Assembly (NCBI GenBank): GCA_010015675.1
Contig: ML977039.1
Coordinates: 27,693-91,692, forward strand
Source of the DNA: Byssothecium circinans
Lineage: Eukaryota; Ascomycota; Dothideomycetes; Pleosporales; Massarinaceae
Reading direction: 5' to 3'
DNA: 64,000 nucleotides
Position 1 is the stretch's first letter, and every line of letters begins with the position of its first letter. The translations under genes were made by a program, and so were the position numbers. Below are positions 31,402 through 39,722 of this stretch, in pieces. The notes below the pieces were generated by a model. It was not told the origin of the DNA. It made no database searches and was given only the letters and a program-made list of their open reading frames with translations.

Positions 31402-33219
31402 TTATAGTGCCTGGCCTGGAAGCGGCTTTCTTGATGGCAGCGGTGCATTGGCGTTGGGATTCATAGGGCTCGGGCCTGGCGGCGGCGCACGGCGTGCCGC
31501 AACCTGACCGGCAGAATTCGAGCGCGGGCGAGCCAGGTTAGGTGGAGACATTTGCGGTCCTCCACCATAAGGGCCGGGAGACATTGAACGAGAAGGACCA
31601 GCGTAAGGGACGTTGCTGTTTGATCGGGCGCGTCCCTGAGGCGATGATGGCATGTGACGTGGGCCAGGGCTCATGGAACGGGGGCTTGGAGATATGCGAC
31701 CGTCGCCCGGAGAGAGGGAGGGCGGATGCGGAGAATTGGGCCCAGTGGCTGGTGAGAGAGGACGCGGGTGGGGGACTCCTGGATGGCCGACAGGGGCTCC
31801 ACGCACGCGAGGGCCAGGTGGACCTTGCCGAGGCGGTCCATTGCGAGGCTTCACGGGATTCTTGGAGAGACAAGTGCGAGGCACCACGCCTTGTTGTGAC
31901 CGGTCCATACGTACACAAAGAGCCCACCCATCGTCGTACTCGTGAAGCATTCGGACCAGCTGACCTGCTCGCAGCTCTAGTTCATCGGCCATGGATGGTT
32001 TGAAGTCTAGCTGAATCCGGTGGACGTTATTCTGTACGGAATTGGGGCCATTGGAAGGGCGTCCAGTTGTAGCAACTGGCAAAGGACCAGATGGAGCAGG
32101 ACCTGGAGAAGCGGGAATATCCTCGGTCCAAGCGGGGCTTGAGGGAATGCTGTCGATGGCAGATTTGACTGTGGAGGGGGTCTGGAGCACTGTAGCATCG
32201 GCGGCAGCGATGGCGAGGGCGGGGTTTGCAAACTCGGCACCGGGCGTAGCTGGTTGATCGACAGTAGTTGGCGTGCTTGGGGCAGAAGTCTGGGCTGCAA
32301 TGGCGGCGTTGTTACTGAAAGGATCCTGCGAACCGCTCGAGCGTGGTTGTGGGTCGTTGAAAGGGTTCGCTGGAGCAGCAGCATTTGTGGCACCTGGGCG
32401 TTCCCATGGGCTCTTCGCCCGATCAGGAGACGGCGAGCGCTCTCGAGAGGGCCCAGTTGCGGCAATGGCAAGCACATTTCCGTTGCTCTTGCGGTTCGGG
32501 AAGGCGGGATCAAATTGGGTGACGGGACGAAGACTCAGACGCGGCGCCGCAGTCACGGAGCGCGGAGTGTGAACGCTCGGGGCGGCCTCGACCTGGGGAG
32601 GCGGCGGGGGTGGAGCGCTGCGCATGGCCGCCTTTTCGTCATCCACCTTCTGCTGGGCAGCATTTTGTTTCTTACGCTTGTAGACGAAGAGCACGGCACC
32701 GAGGATTGCGGCAAGTACGAGCAGGATACCGAGAGTGAGACCGGCTTTTGCTCCGCCAGACATGCCTCCGCTGCTGGCAGCTTCGGCAGATGGACTTGCA
32801 GATGGACTGGTAGATGTTGAGGCGACGCTAGCTGCGAGACTGCTCGCGGCGGTCGCAACGGCCGCCTGGGTGCTGATGTCAGACGAGGACGAGGACGAAG
32901 CAGCAGCCGCCAAGCTGAACGAAGAGTCGTGAGAAGAGGTTGGCTTGGCTGTCTCCTCGGAACGGGTTTCTTTGGCGCTCGTGGAAGCCTTTCTCGAGGT
33001 CGCGGCGGCAGTGGTCGGCTTGGAGTTGCTGCTCACTCTCGTCTGCTGGACCGGGGCGCCGGCCGTCTGTTTCGGCGTCTGCGTGACCCATACCACGTCT
33101 CCCGTGAACGTGTTGGACATGGTCACGATGACAGTGACTTCCTCTTCTTCGTCGTCGTCATTCTGGTGACGGTTGCGCTGTCGGCGCGCGAGATGCGATA
33201 GGCCGTGTAGATGAACCAT
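31402..33219 (-). CDS. Single-pass membrane protein with cytoplasmic SH3 domain
   Basis: Intronless, 605 aa. No cleavable signal peptide; an acidic DDDEEEE patch precedes a Ser/Thr/Ala-rich, probably O-glycosylated region (residues about 60-155). One membrane helix follows (AGLTLGILLVLAAILGAVLF) with YKRKKQ on the cytoplasmic side. An SH3 domain lies at about residues 405-465 (IQLDFKPSMADELELRAGQL ... DDGWALCVR ... QGVVPRTCL), and a long Pro/Ser tail with repeated SMSPGP motifs ends the protein. The layout recalls the yeast cell-fusion protein Fus1 and Sho1-like sensors, but similarity outside the SH3 is not evident, so no symbol is given. A cell-surface signalling or polarity role is inferred. 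Confidence 0.85.
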   Translation of the reverse strand: MVHLHGLSHLARRQRNRHQNDDDEEEEVTVIVTMSNTFTGDVVWVTQTPKQTAGAPVQQTRVSSNSKPTTAAATSRKASTSAKETRSEETAKPTSSHDSSFSLAAAASSSSSSDISTQAAVATAASSLAASVASTSTSPSASPSAEAASSGGMSGGAKAGLTLGILLVLAAILGAVLFVYKRKKQNAAQQKVDDEKAAMRSAPPPPPPQVEAAPSVHTPRSVTAAPRLSLRPVTQFDPAFPNRKSNGNVLAIAATGPSRERSPSPDRAKSPWERPGATNAAAPANPFNDPQPRSSGSQDPFSNNAAIAAQTSAPSTPTTVDQPATPGAEFANPALAIAAADATVLQTPSTVKSAIDSIPSSPAWTEDIPASPGPAPSGPLPVATTGRPSNGPNSVQNNVHRIQLDFKPSMADELELRAGQLVRMLHEYDDGWALCVRMDRSQQGVVPRTCLSKNPVKPRNGPPRQGPPGPRVRGAPVGHPGVPHPRPLSPATGPNSPHPPSLSPGDGRISPSPRSMSPGPRHMPSSPQGRARSNSNVPYAGPSRSMSPGPYGGGPQMSPPNLARPRSNSAGQVAARRAPPPGPSPMNPNANAPLPSRKPLPGQAL

Positions 33220-33902
33220 GGCGATGGCGAACCGGCGGATTACAGTATTACTAGGAGTCGACGGCGCAGGCTGGGGTAGATACAGGCGGTCGATGCCGAG
33301 GAGGTTGAGGGTGGCTGGACTTCGTAAGGAATGTCTCGTACAACTCTTGCGGAATGTAGTACTCTAAGCACTGTACGCAAATAAGGAGTGAATTAGGCGT
33401 AGTAAAAGAGTGACTGCGAGGGCTGCGCTCGATGAACGAAGGGCAAACGACAGCCGGGTCGCGTGGGGAGGCCAACGGAGGGGAGGGGAGGGGAGGAAAA
33501 GGAAAGGAAAAGAGGGAAGAGAGGAGAGCGAAACAGGCGGGCGAGGAAACACGGCAGAACATCGACTGCTTACTGCGGCCCGTGCCATCCTTTCATCCAC
33601 CATGTAGCCGCCGCCCGGGCCCAGGTACGCGTTGCCGGTGATTGGCTGTCACATCCACGAAAGGAGGATTGCCATTTCCACCGCCCGACCGCTAATTAAA
33701 GCTCATTGATGGTGACATTGCTTCCAGAGACGCGGGAAATTGTGGACGGAGGCGACCGAGTTGTGAACTGGGCGCTCTCTGCTGCAGATGACTCCCGCTC
33801 GCACGCCAAAAACCCCCGAGACTGAACACGAATAAGACGAACAATGCTTAAAAACGTTGTCGGCCTCGCTTTTCCCAGATCAGGGAAACCCCGAGCGAAA
33901 CT
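33220..33902. other. Intergenic, promoter of SH3 gene
   Basis: Contains a GGGA/GGAAA purine tract at about 33475-33530 in the leader of the SH3 gene. No other gene recognised. Confidence 0.5.
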
Positions 33903-33912
33903 AAAAAAAAAA
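33903..33912 (-). terminator. Pol III terminator of tRNA-Thr
   Basis: Run of ten T on the minus strand, 40 nt beyond the tRNA 3' end, of the kind that stops RNA polymerase III. Confidence 0.75.
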
Positions 33913-33952
33913 GGAGCGCTCTACCACCGGTGGTGGAATAAGCAGAATCCAA

Positions 33953-34092
33953 GGCCCACAGGCGGAATCGAACCGCCGATCTTCTCATACCGCGAAGGTT
34001 CTCATTACTAGTGAGACGCTATACCTACCATACCAGTCAGTGAATACCAAATCCAATTGGACGGAGCTCGCTCACCACTTAGCCATGCGGGC
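33953..34092 (-). tRNA. tRNA-Thr(AGU) with two inserts
   Basis: Acceptor GCCCGCA pairs with TGTGGGC. D stem GCTA/TAGC, anticodon stem TCTCA/TGAGA with loop CTAGTAA (anticodon AGT), variable loop AGATC, T arm GGCGG-TTCGATT-CCGCC. Removing two segments leaves exactly 72 nt with every stem paired (one G-U). Insert 1 (34075-34025, 51 nt) is in the D loop: it begins GTGAGC, has CACTGAC near its 3' end and ends GTAG. Insert 2 (34005-33989, 17 nt) is at the standard 37/38 intron position and begins with ATGAGAA, which also begins the 3' exon. Box A TGGCTAAGTGG (34085-34075) and box B GGTTCGATTCC (33974-33964) are intact. The discriminator base is C, unusual for Thr. It is either a functional doubly split gene or a disrupted copy. 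Confidence 0.85.
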
Positions 34093-34588
34093 GACGTTCA
34101 ACTTTGATGTCTGAATTGTTGTGAGAATGTGAATTTAATTTTTTTATATACCCACAAAAAGTCATCTCGACTAAGCTCTCGTCTTACAGTCCACCCTTTG
34201 AAGCGTCATTTTGCCGAGGTGCGGGGCCGAGAACCATTACACACAGATACTTGTCTCCCGTGTGGTGGAAAACTAGGATACAAATAAAGGCTCTCACTGT
34301 AGACACCGTAAGACCTATCCAAGAGGGATATAGCCCCTAGAACTTTACTTAGAAGATAAGCTCTTGCTATCTCAAGAGTAAGGTTAGGCAGCTGCGCTAC
34401 ATCCTACTTTTCGTACAACAAGAGTCTGTACTATTAAGTAAGCTTGCACCATTTAGTACAGAGAAGTAATAGTTATAAACGATTAAGTACAGATATAGGT
34501 TCCAAGGTTGTCAATTTGGACGTTGTCGTTGTATAGCGAATAACAAGACTTATACATACCACAAGGAGGAGTCCATAGATTACAGCGC
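34093..34588. other. Intergenic with family B repeat
   Basis: Region upstream of the tRNA gene and downstream of the DLH-like gene. It carries an AT tract (34135-34155) and family B copy 2. CATACCACAAGGAG at about 34555 echoes the TACCACA edge of family C. Confidence 0.6.
34325..34405 (+). repeat. MITE-like repeat family B, copy 2 (81 bp)
   Basis: Ends GGGATATAGCCC and GCGCTACATCCT; same length and order as 28464-28544. Similarity to copy 3 continues about 17 bp to the left (AGACCTATCCAAGA). Confidence 0.75.
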
Positions 34589-35758
34589 TCAATCACCGTT
34601 CATGTTTTTTACACCATTCAAATCATCTAAAAGACCATGCTCCCGAAGTAGGGTGTTGTACCTTTCTTGCCGGGGCTCTACGAGCTGTTTCGCGGCTTCC
34701 GCGCCGGCCACCGGAAGTCGCTTCAGACCTTCGCTCTTCCACTTTTTCGGTACCATCGTAGGGTCCAGGAGGCCGACTTGAAGCAGCACCGAGGCCTGGT
34801 CCCAGTACATGTGCTCCGAGACCAACTTCCCTCCTCTAACGGCCACGATACTAACCATGGCAATCTCGACGAATTTGCCGGTAGGTGCCACCCCGGGCAA
34901 GATCCAATCGATATCGTCAGAATGAGTAAAGGACACGACCATCTCGTCCACGACGCGATCCACGCCGATGGTCCGAGATATTAGACGTATCTTGAAATCT
35001 TCCACTAAACTCGGAACAAAAAACTCACGATAGAATTCTTCCAGCTTCCTCCTGCCCACCCCACCTTCCAAGGTTGGCAGAATAGTAAGATGCGGGCTGT
35101 TCTGGGTCGTGGATTTCACCAGCGCCATGGATGCTCGTTCTGGCGCCGTCTCCTCGTACTTTGCGTTCCATGCAGCCTGGGCTACCGGCTCCAGGTCGAC
35201 TTCCCTTTTCATAGCGCTTCGCACGCAGGCCAGCGCTCGGCTGCTAGCCAGGTTGGCTTCGACTGCTGAGTATGATATCGCGCTCGGGTCTGCGAAGCCC
35301 GTGCTGCAGTGCTCATAACGATAGAGCTTCCAATCGCACATGTCACTCGGTGGGCTGGTTTGAGATTTGCCAGCTGCATGGATCTGTACTTGAAGTAGGC
35401 TCGGAAACTTGGTCTTTGGGGACGGCAACACGGTCGGGTAGAAGGCCACAATCGCACAGCACTTGGCCATGGGCTTCATGGCCACTTTGAGCACCGCAGT
35501 CGCAGCGGAGCCGTAGCAGACAATGGCATAGGACTCGCCGAGGTTGAGGTCATTGTGGAGCGTCTTCAAGGTGCGCAGGTAGTTGGCGTGGTCGTTGGGA
35601 TTGTAGGGGAGATGAGTGATGTCGTATCCTTCGTCGCGCCAGTCGAGGAGGGCACGTTCTGGAGCGTCGACGGACGGGGCCGTGAGCCAGATGCGAGGTG
35701 GGCGCGAGTTGAAGGCCAGGAAGCCGGGACCGGTGTGCGATGGAGCGGTTGTGGACAT
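34589..35758 (-). CDS. DLH-like / SnoaL-like two-domain protein
   Basis: Intronless, 389 aa. The first half (about 20-200) has the alpha/beta-hydrolase layout of dienelactone hydrolase-like proteins, with SYAIVCYGSAATAVL carrying a Cys (81) at the nucleophile-elbow position and VAFYPTVLPSP after it. The second half (about 225-365) is an NTF2/SnoaL-like fold: LEEFYREFFVPSL, RTIGVDRVVDEMVVSFTH, EIAMVSIVAVRGGKLVSEHM. The pairing recurs in fungal proteins annotated as carboxymethylenebutenolidase-like. A complete catalytic triad could not be confirmed by eye. Cytosolic; substrate unknown. It is divergent from the carnitine carrier with under 500 bp between starts. Confidence 0.75.
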   Translation of the reverse strand: MSTTAPSHTGPGFLAFNSRPPRIWLTAPSVDAPERALLDWRDEGYDITHLPYNPNDHANYLRTLKTLHNDLNLGESYAIVCYGSAATAVLKVAMKPMAKCCAIVAFYPTVLPSPKTKFPSLLQVQIHAAGKSQTSPPSDMCDWKLYRYEHCSTGFADPSAISYSAVEANLASSRALACVRSAMKREVDLEPVAQAAWNAKYEETAPERASMALVKSTTQNSPHLTILPTLEGGVGRRKLEEFYREFFVPSLVEDFKIRLISRTIGVDRVVDEMVVSFTHSDDIDWILPGVAPTGKFVEIAMVSIVAVRGGKLVSEHMYWDQASVLLQVGLLDPTMVPKKWKSEGLKRLPVAGAEAAKQLVEPRQERYNTLLREHGLLDDLNGVKNMNGD

Positions 35759-36246
35759 GGGGTGCAGGCGTGGTGGTGGTGATCAATCGGTGGTGATGAT
35801 GGCTTGCAGTGCTGAACACCGACAGACATTCTCCAAAGGGGCCCTTGATGGTGCGCGATTCCTTGGATTGTGTTGAGCGCAATGCACCATGACATCATGG
35901 CAGCCCGGCGTCTGGTCGCCCGGGCGGGTCAATAATCACGTGCGAGGATAGCATCATGGAACCCATTATCGATGCATCCATGCATCGGCCCGGGAGCCGA
36001 GGCAGAAGAGAAAGCCCGGACAGCTGGAACCGCTCGCAGGCACATGTCAATGGTAGTTTTTCCTCCCTCAACCGATGCATCGCTCTCTGCACCGCGTCTG
36101 CTCTGAGCTGTCTGCGTTGACCTTGTCCGCCCAGAGCTTCTGCTGACATCTGGAGAGCGTCCCTCGGTCCCACACAAACTCGAGTACGCCCGACGCCGCA
36201 TCGCGCCCACCACCAAGCCAGCAAGCACCAGTCGACGACGACGACG
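35759..36246. promoter_or_regulatory. Shared divergent promoter
   Basis: Spacer between the DLH-like gene (-) and the carnitine carrier gene (+). No specific binding site assigned. Confidence 0.5.
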
Positions 36247-37293
36247 ATGACGATGACGGGCACAGAGAAGCTGCCCTCGCCGGCGGAGCTCAAGGAGGAC
36301 GTCAAGGCCGCGACCAAGTCGTCGCTGCAGTCGCTCCGGGCGCTCGTGGCCGGCGGCGTAGGAGGAGTGTGTGCCGTCGTCGTGGGCCATCCGTTCGACC
36401 TGGTCAAGGTGCGGCTGCAGACGGCCGAGAAGGGCGTGTACAGCGGCGCCATGGACGTGGTGAGGAGGACCATTGCGCGTGAAGGGCTTGCGCGGGGGCT
36501 GTATGCCGGCGTGTCGGCGCCGCTGGTGGGCGTGACACCCATGTGTGAGTCTCTCCCAGTCCCTCCAGATGCTGCATCGTCGGTGCCGTGCTCTGCTTGC
36601 TGACCTCCCCCAGTCGCCGTCTCCTTCTGGGGCTACGACGTCGGCAAGCAGCTCGTCTCGTCCTTTTCCACCGTCGAACACGGCCAGTACTCGGTCGCCC
36701 AGGTCGCCGCCGCCGGCTTCTTCAGCGCCATCCCCATGACGCTCATCACCGCGCCCTTTGAGCGCGTCAAGGTGCTGCTGCAGATCCAGGGCCAGAAGCA
36801 GCTCGCGCCCGGCGAGAAGCCCAAATACGCGGGCGGCGTCGACGTTGTGCGCCAGCTGTACAAGGAGGGAGGCGTCCGCTCCGTCTTCCGCGGCTCGGCC
36901 ATGACGCTGGCTCGCGACGGCCCAGGCTCTGCCTGTTACTTTGCCACCTACGAGGTCATCAAGAGGAGGCTCACCCCCAAAGATCCCGTGACGGGCCAGC
37001 CGGGCCAGCTCTCGCTGTCGGCCGTCATGGTGGCCGGGGGCGCTGCCGGCATCGCCATGTGGATCCCCGTCTTCCCCATCGACACCGTCAAGTCAAGGCT
37101 GCAGAGCGCCGAGGGCCGCCCCACCATCGGCGGCACCATCAAAGGCATCCACGCCAGCGGTGGGCTCAAGGCCTTCTTTCCCGGCATGGGCCCTGCCATG
37201 GCGCGAGCAGTGCCCGCCAACGCCGCGACCTTCCTGGGGGTGGAGCTGGCCCAAAAGGCAATGACCACCATGTTCGACCGTGATGGAGATTAG
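36247..37293 (+). CDS. Mitochondrial carnitine/acylcarnitine carrier
   Basis: Inner-membrane carrier (SLC25 family) exchanging acylcarnitine for carnitine so that acyl and acetyl groups made in peroxisome or cytosol reach mitochondria. Exons 36247-36544 and 36614-37293, joined as GVTPM|FAVSFWGYD; 325 aa. Three carrier repeats with signatures HPFDLVKVRLQ, APFERVKVLLQIQGQ and FPIDTVKSRLQ; the Glu/Arg variant in the second repeat (PFERVKV) is characteristic of the carnitine carrier. Six helices as expected. Homologue of yeast CRC1 and Aspergillus acuH, the latter needed for growth on acetate and fatty acids. Two in-frame ATGs (36247, 36253) are possible starts. Confidence 0.92.
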
Positions 37294-37604
37294 ATGGTTG
37301 TCACCACATTCATAGACGTATAGACGCGTAGGCATAGAGTCCCAAATTCGAATTCACTACCACGTACGCATGCAGAACTTGTCGTCGCTGGTGCCGAGGT
37401 AGCATTCTTCATCAAGGGACGTTGGAATGCAACAAGACCATTTCGGACAAATGCCTTCTTTGTTTTCCACCTACAACCACTCTAGTACGCCGTCGGGTCC
37501 TTGGCCGTTCAGCTGCTTCGTCTCATTCATCGTGCGTCAGGATAAGACACTGAGGTAGAGCTCTGGTTGATTTCGGCGAGCTACGGACTAGATTACAGTG
37601 CAAC
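37294..37604. other. Intergenic, no gene seen
   Basis: Short spacer between two plus-strand genes. Confidence 0.5.
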
Positions 37605-39560
37605 ATGGACTCTCCTCCCCCACAGGCCCCGAGACAGCCCTCGAACTCTCCAACGCCCCAGGTGCAAACGCTCATCCTAAGTCATCCGTCTGCACGTCTA
37701 TCTTCTAGTCCTGCTTCTTCGCCTCGTTTGGTCGAGCCACCGCCGACACGGAAAAAATCTATCCGACCAGAGACGAGCCATCTCATGGATCAGTACGACT
37801 CCCCTGGTCCTGACTTTTTTGAGGACTCTTCCGACAACAACAGTTCCGAGTGGGAAGATGACAACGAAACGCGCGAATTTTCAGGAACTACGAACCTTTT
37901 AAACCAGGAACCTACCTTTACAGAAGCTGAACTAGATGATTTTTCAAGAGGAAGGCAACAAACCAGTACAACAAGCGACAAGATGCCTGGCGTGATTTCT
38001 GCCCATGCTAACAGCGCTCAAAACCTCTCACCCAAAAGCAAAGGCATCGATCAAGCAAGCCAGATGTCTCTGCGCCGCCTTGGAAAAGTTAGACTTGTTC
38101 ACAATCGAGGCTCAGGATCGGCCGGAAGATGCACCCCCCGTGAAAGCCTAATGAGCAACGACGCTGACAATGGTCATCCAGTGTCAGACTTGCTAGAACC
38201 TTTTCCCAAATTACCGGGGAGAGGCAGCGGCGCGGTAACTCGCTCAAACGCCGATTTTCGAGGCCGACATCGACATAGCACATCGAAAAGCATCCGGACG
38301 GATTCCATTCTCAATGCCCACGTAATCACAATGAAAGCCCTCGAAGCACTCCCTTCCACAACCTCGCTGTCTCAAATTCAGCGCCGTTCTCGCTCCTTCT
38401 CTCACCATCTCGGCATCTTACCCAAATCGAAACCTGCTTCCTTTTCCGAGGACCGCCAAGTAGCCCTTTCACCTTTACAAACCGGACATGCAGACCTAAA
38501 TCGGGCTGCACATCTCCCTCCTCACTTCATCAAGACCCCTTATCCTTTCAGCCCGAGAAAAGAATTTCCGAGGCCAAAGACGAGGCCGCGCCAATCCACG
38601 TACGGATCTGACAAGGAAGAACTCGACAACAAGAAGGGAAAACACGTTCTCGGAATTGTAGCTAGCGAGGGTGAATTTGATCTAAGGAGCAGGCTCGAGA
38701 GAAATGAAGAGGCGCAAGGTATCATACGAACCCGTAGTGGTGATGGTCACGAGCGGGGGCGATGGGACTCTGGCAAGAAAGTAGACGGGGAAAAGGAAGC
38801 CAGGCTATGGCTAACGCTCAGAAAGGAGCCTCGAAATCGAGTAGAACAGATGACGATATCATCTACCCTTAGAAAAGGCTCCAAACGCAGTCGCGGGAAA
38901 AGCAGGAAACCGAGCGGTAGTCCAGCGAAGAATGGGGACGTTGTGGGTGCCTCTATTGACTTTGACGATATGATCTTCGCTGAGCGATTGAAAGCTGCAT
39001 ATAACACACTCGCTGGGCCTTGGTTTCTTCGACTCTTCAGCGCTAGGGGGTTGCGCACGATCCGAGTTGCCCAGCACGCTGTATGGAGCGGAACGACCGT
39101 GGATAACAGCCATAGAGCTACTGGCCGGCTGCTCGCCGCACACGGCGGGTACGATTTAGACCCTGAAGCCCAGACTCCGTTCACCGAGTACAGTCTCATG
39201 AAACTCTATCGAGACCCTAAACTTGGCAAAGCAAGATATACATGGGTGCACTGGGCCAAGAGAGTGGCTGCTTGGAACACATCGGCGGAGAGGCTCGCCT
39301 CTTCAGACAGTATAGTGGCTATTCAATTCGAACAGTGTTTCTCTGTTTGGCGGATTTTGTTGGCGCTGTGGATGATGGTCGTTCTCAGCACAATCAGTGT
39401 CCTAATCTGGATATTTCTGGGAACAAACACCTGGGTGTTGTCGGAGAAGCGCGGTAGGGCCGAGAGGGTGGAGACGGGACTAATCTTGGGCGTATTTGTT
39501 ATGTTAGTTCAACTTGTCGTATTTGCTGGGTGGATTGCGGTCAGCTGGATGTGGTTGTGA
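37605..39560 (+). CDS. Disordered protein with C-terminal membrane helices, unknown function
   Basis: Intronless, 651 aa. Residues 1-450 are Ser/Pro/Arg-rich and probably disordered, with an acidic patch DSSDNNSSEWEDDNE. A folded segment from about 455 to 560 (FAERLKAAYNTLAGPWFLRL, then HGGYDLDPEAQTPFTEYSLM) precedes two hydrophobic segments, ILLALWMMVVLSTISVLIWI and GLILGVFVMLVQLVVFAGWI, at the C terminus. A hairpin membrane anchor with a long cytosolic tail is the simplest topology. I do not recognise the family. The gene is AT-richer than the carrier gene beside it. Confidence 0.75.
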   Translation: MDSPPPQAPRQPSNSPTPQVQTLILSHPSARLSSSPASSPRLVEPPPTRKKSIRPETSHLMDQYDSPGPDFFEDSSDNNSSEWEDDNETREFSGTTNLLNQEPTFTEAELDDFSRGRQQTSTTSDKMPGVISAHANSAQNLSPKSKGIDQASQMSLRRLGKVRLVHNRGSGSAGRCTPRESLMSNDADNGHPVSDLLEPFPKLPGRGSGAVTRSNADFRGRHRHSTSKSIRTDSILNAHVITMKALEALPSTTSLSQIQRRSRSFSHHLGILPKSKPASFSEDRQVALSPLQTGHADLNRAAHLPPHFIKTPYPFSPRKEFPRPKTRPRQSTYGSDKEELDNKKGKHVLGIVASEGEFDLRSRLERNEEAQGIIRTRSGDGHERGRWDSGKKVDGEKEARLWLTLRKEPRNRVEQMTISSTLRKGSKRSRGKSRKPSGSPAKNGDVVGASIDFDDMIFAERLKAAYNTLAGPWFLRLFSARGLRTIRVAQHAVWSGTTVDNSHRATGRLLAAHGGYDLDPEAQTPFTEYSLMKLYRDPKLGKARYTWVHWAKRVAAWNTSAERLASSDSIVAIQFEQCFSVWRILLALWMMVVLSTISVLIWIFLGTNTWVLSEKRGRAERVETGLILGVFVMLVQLVVFAGWIAVSWMWL

Positions 39561-39722
39561 TGTAGGGCTTGGAAAGTTATATTTCAGGAACCAAGAATAC
39601 GCTTTCCATTGTAGACGGGGCGTATTATCATACATGCCCAGTGACTGAATTGTAATTGCTAATCCCACTGATTTCTAAATGCACGCCGTTCATCTTTTTT
39701 CGCAATCTCCTCCCCACCTATC

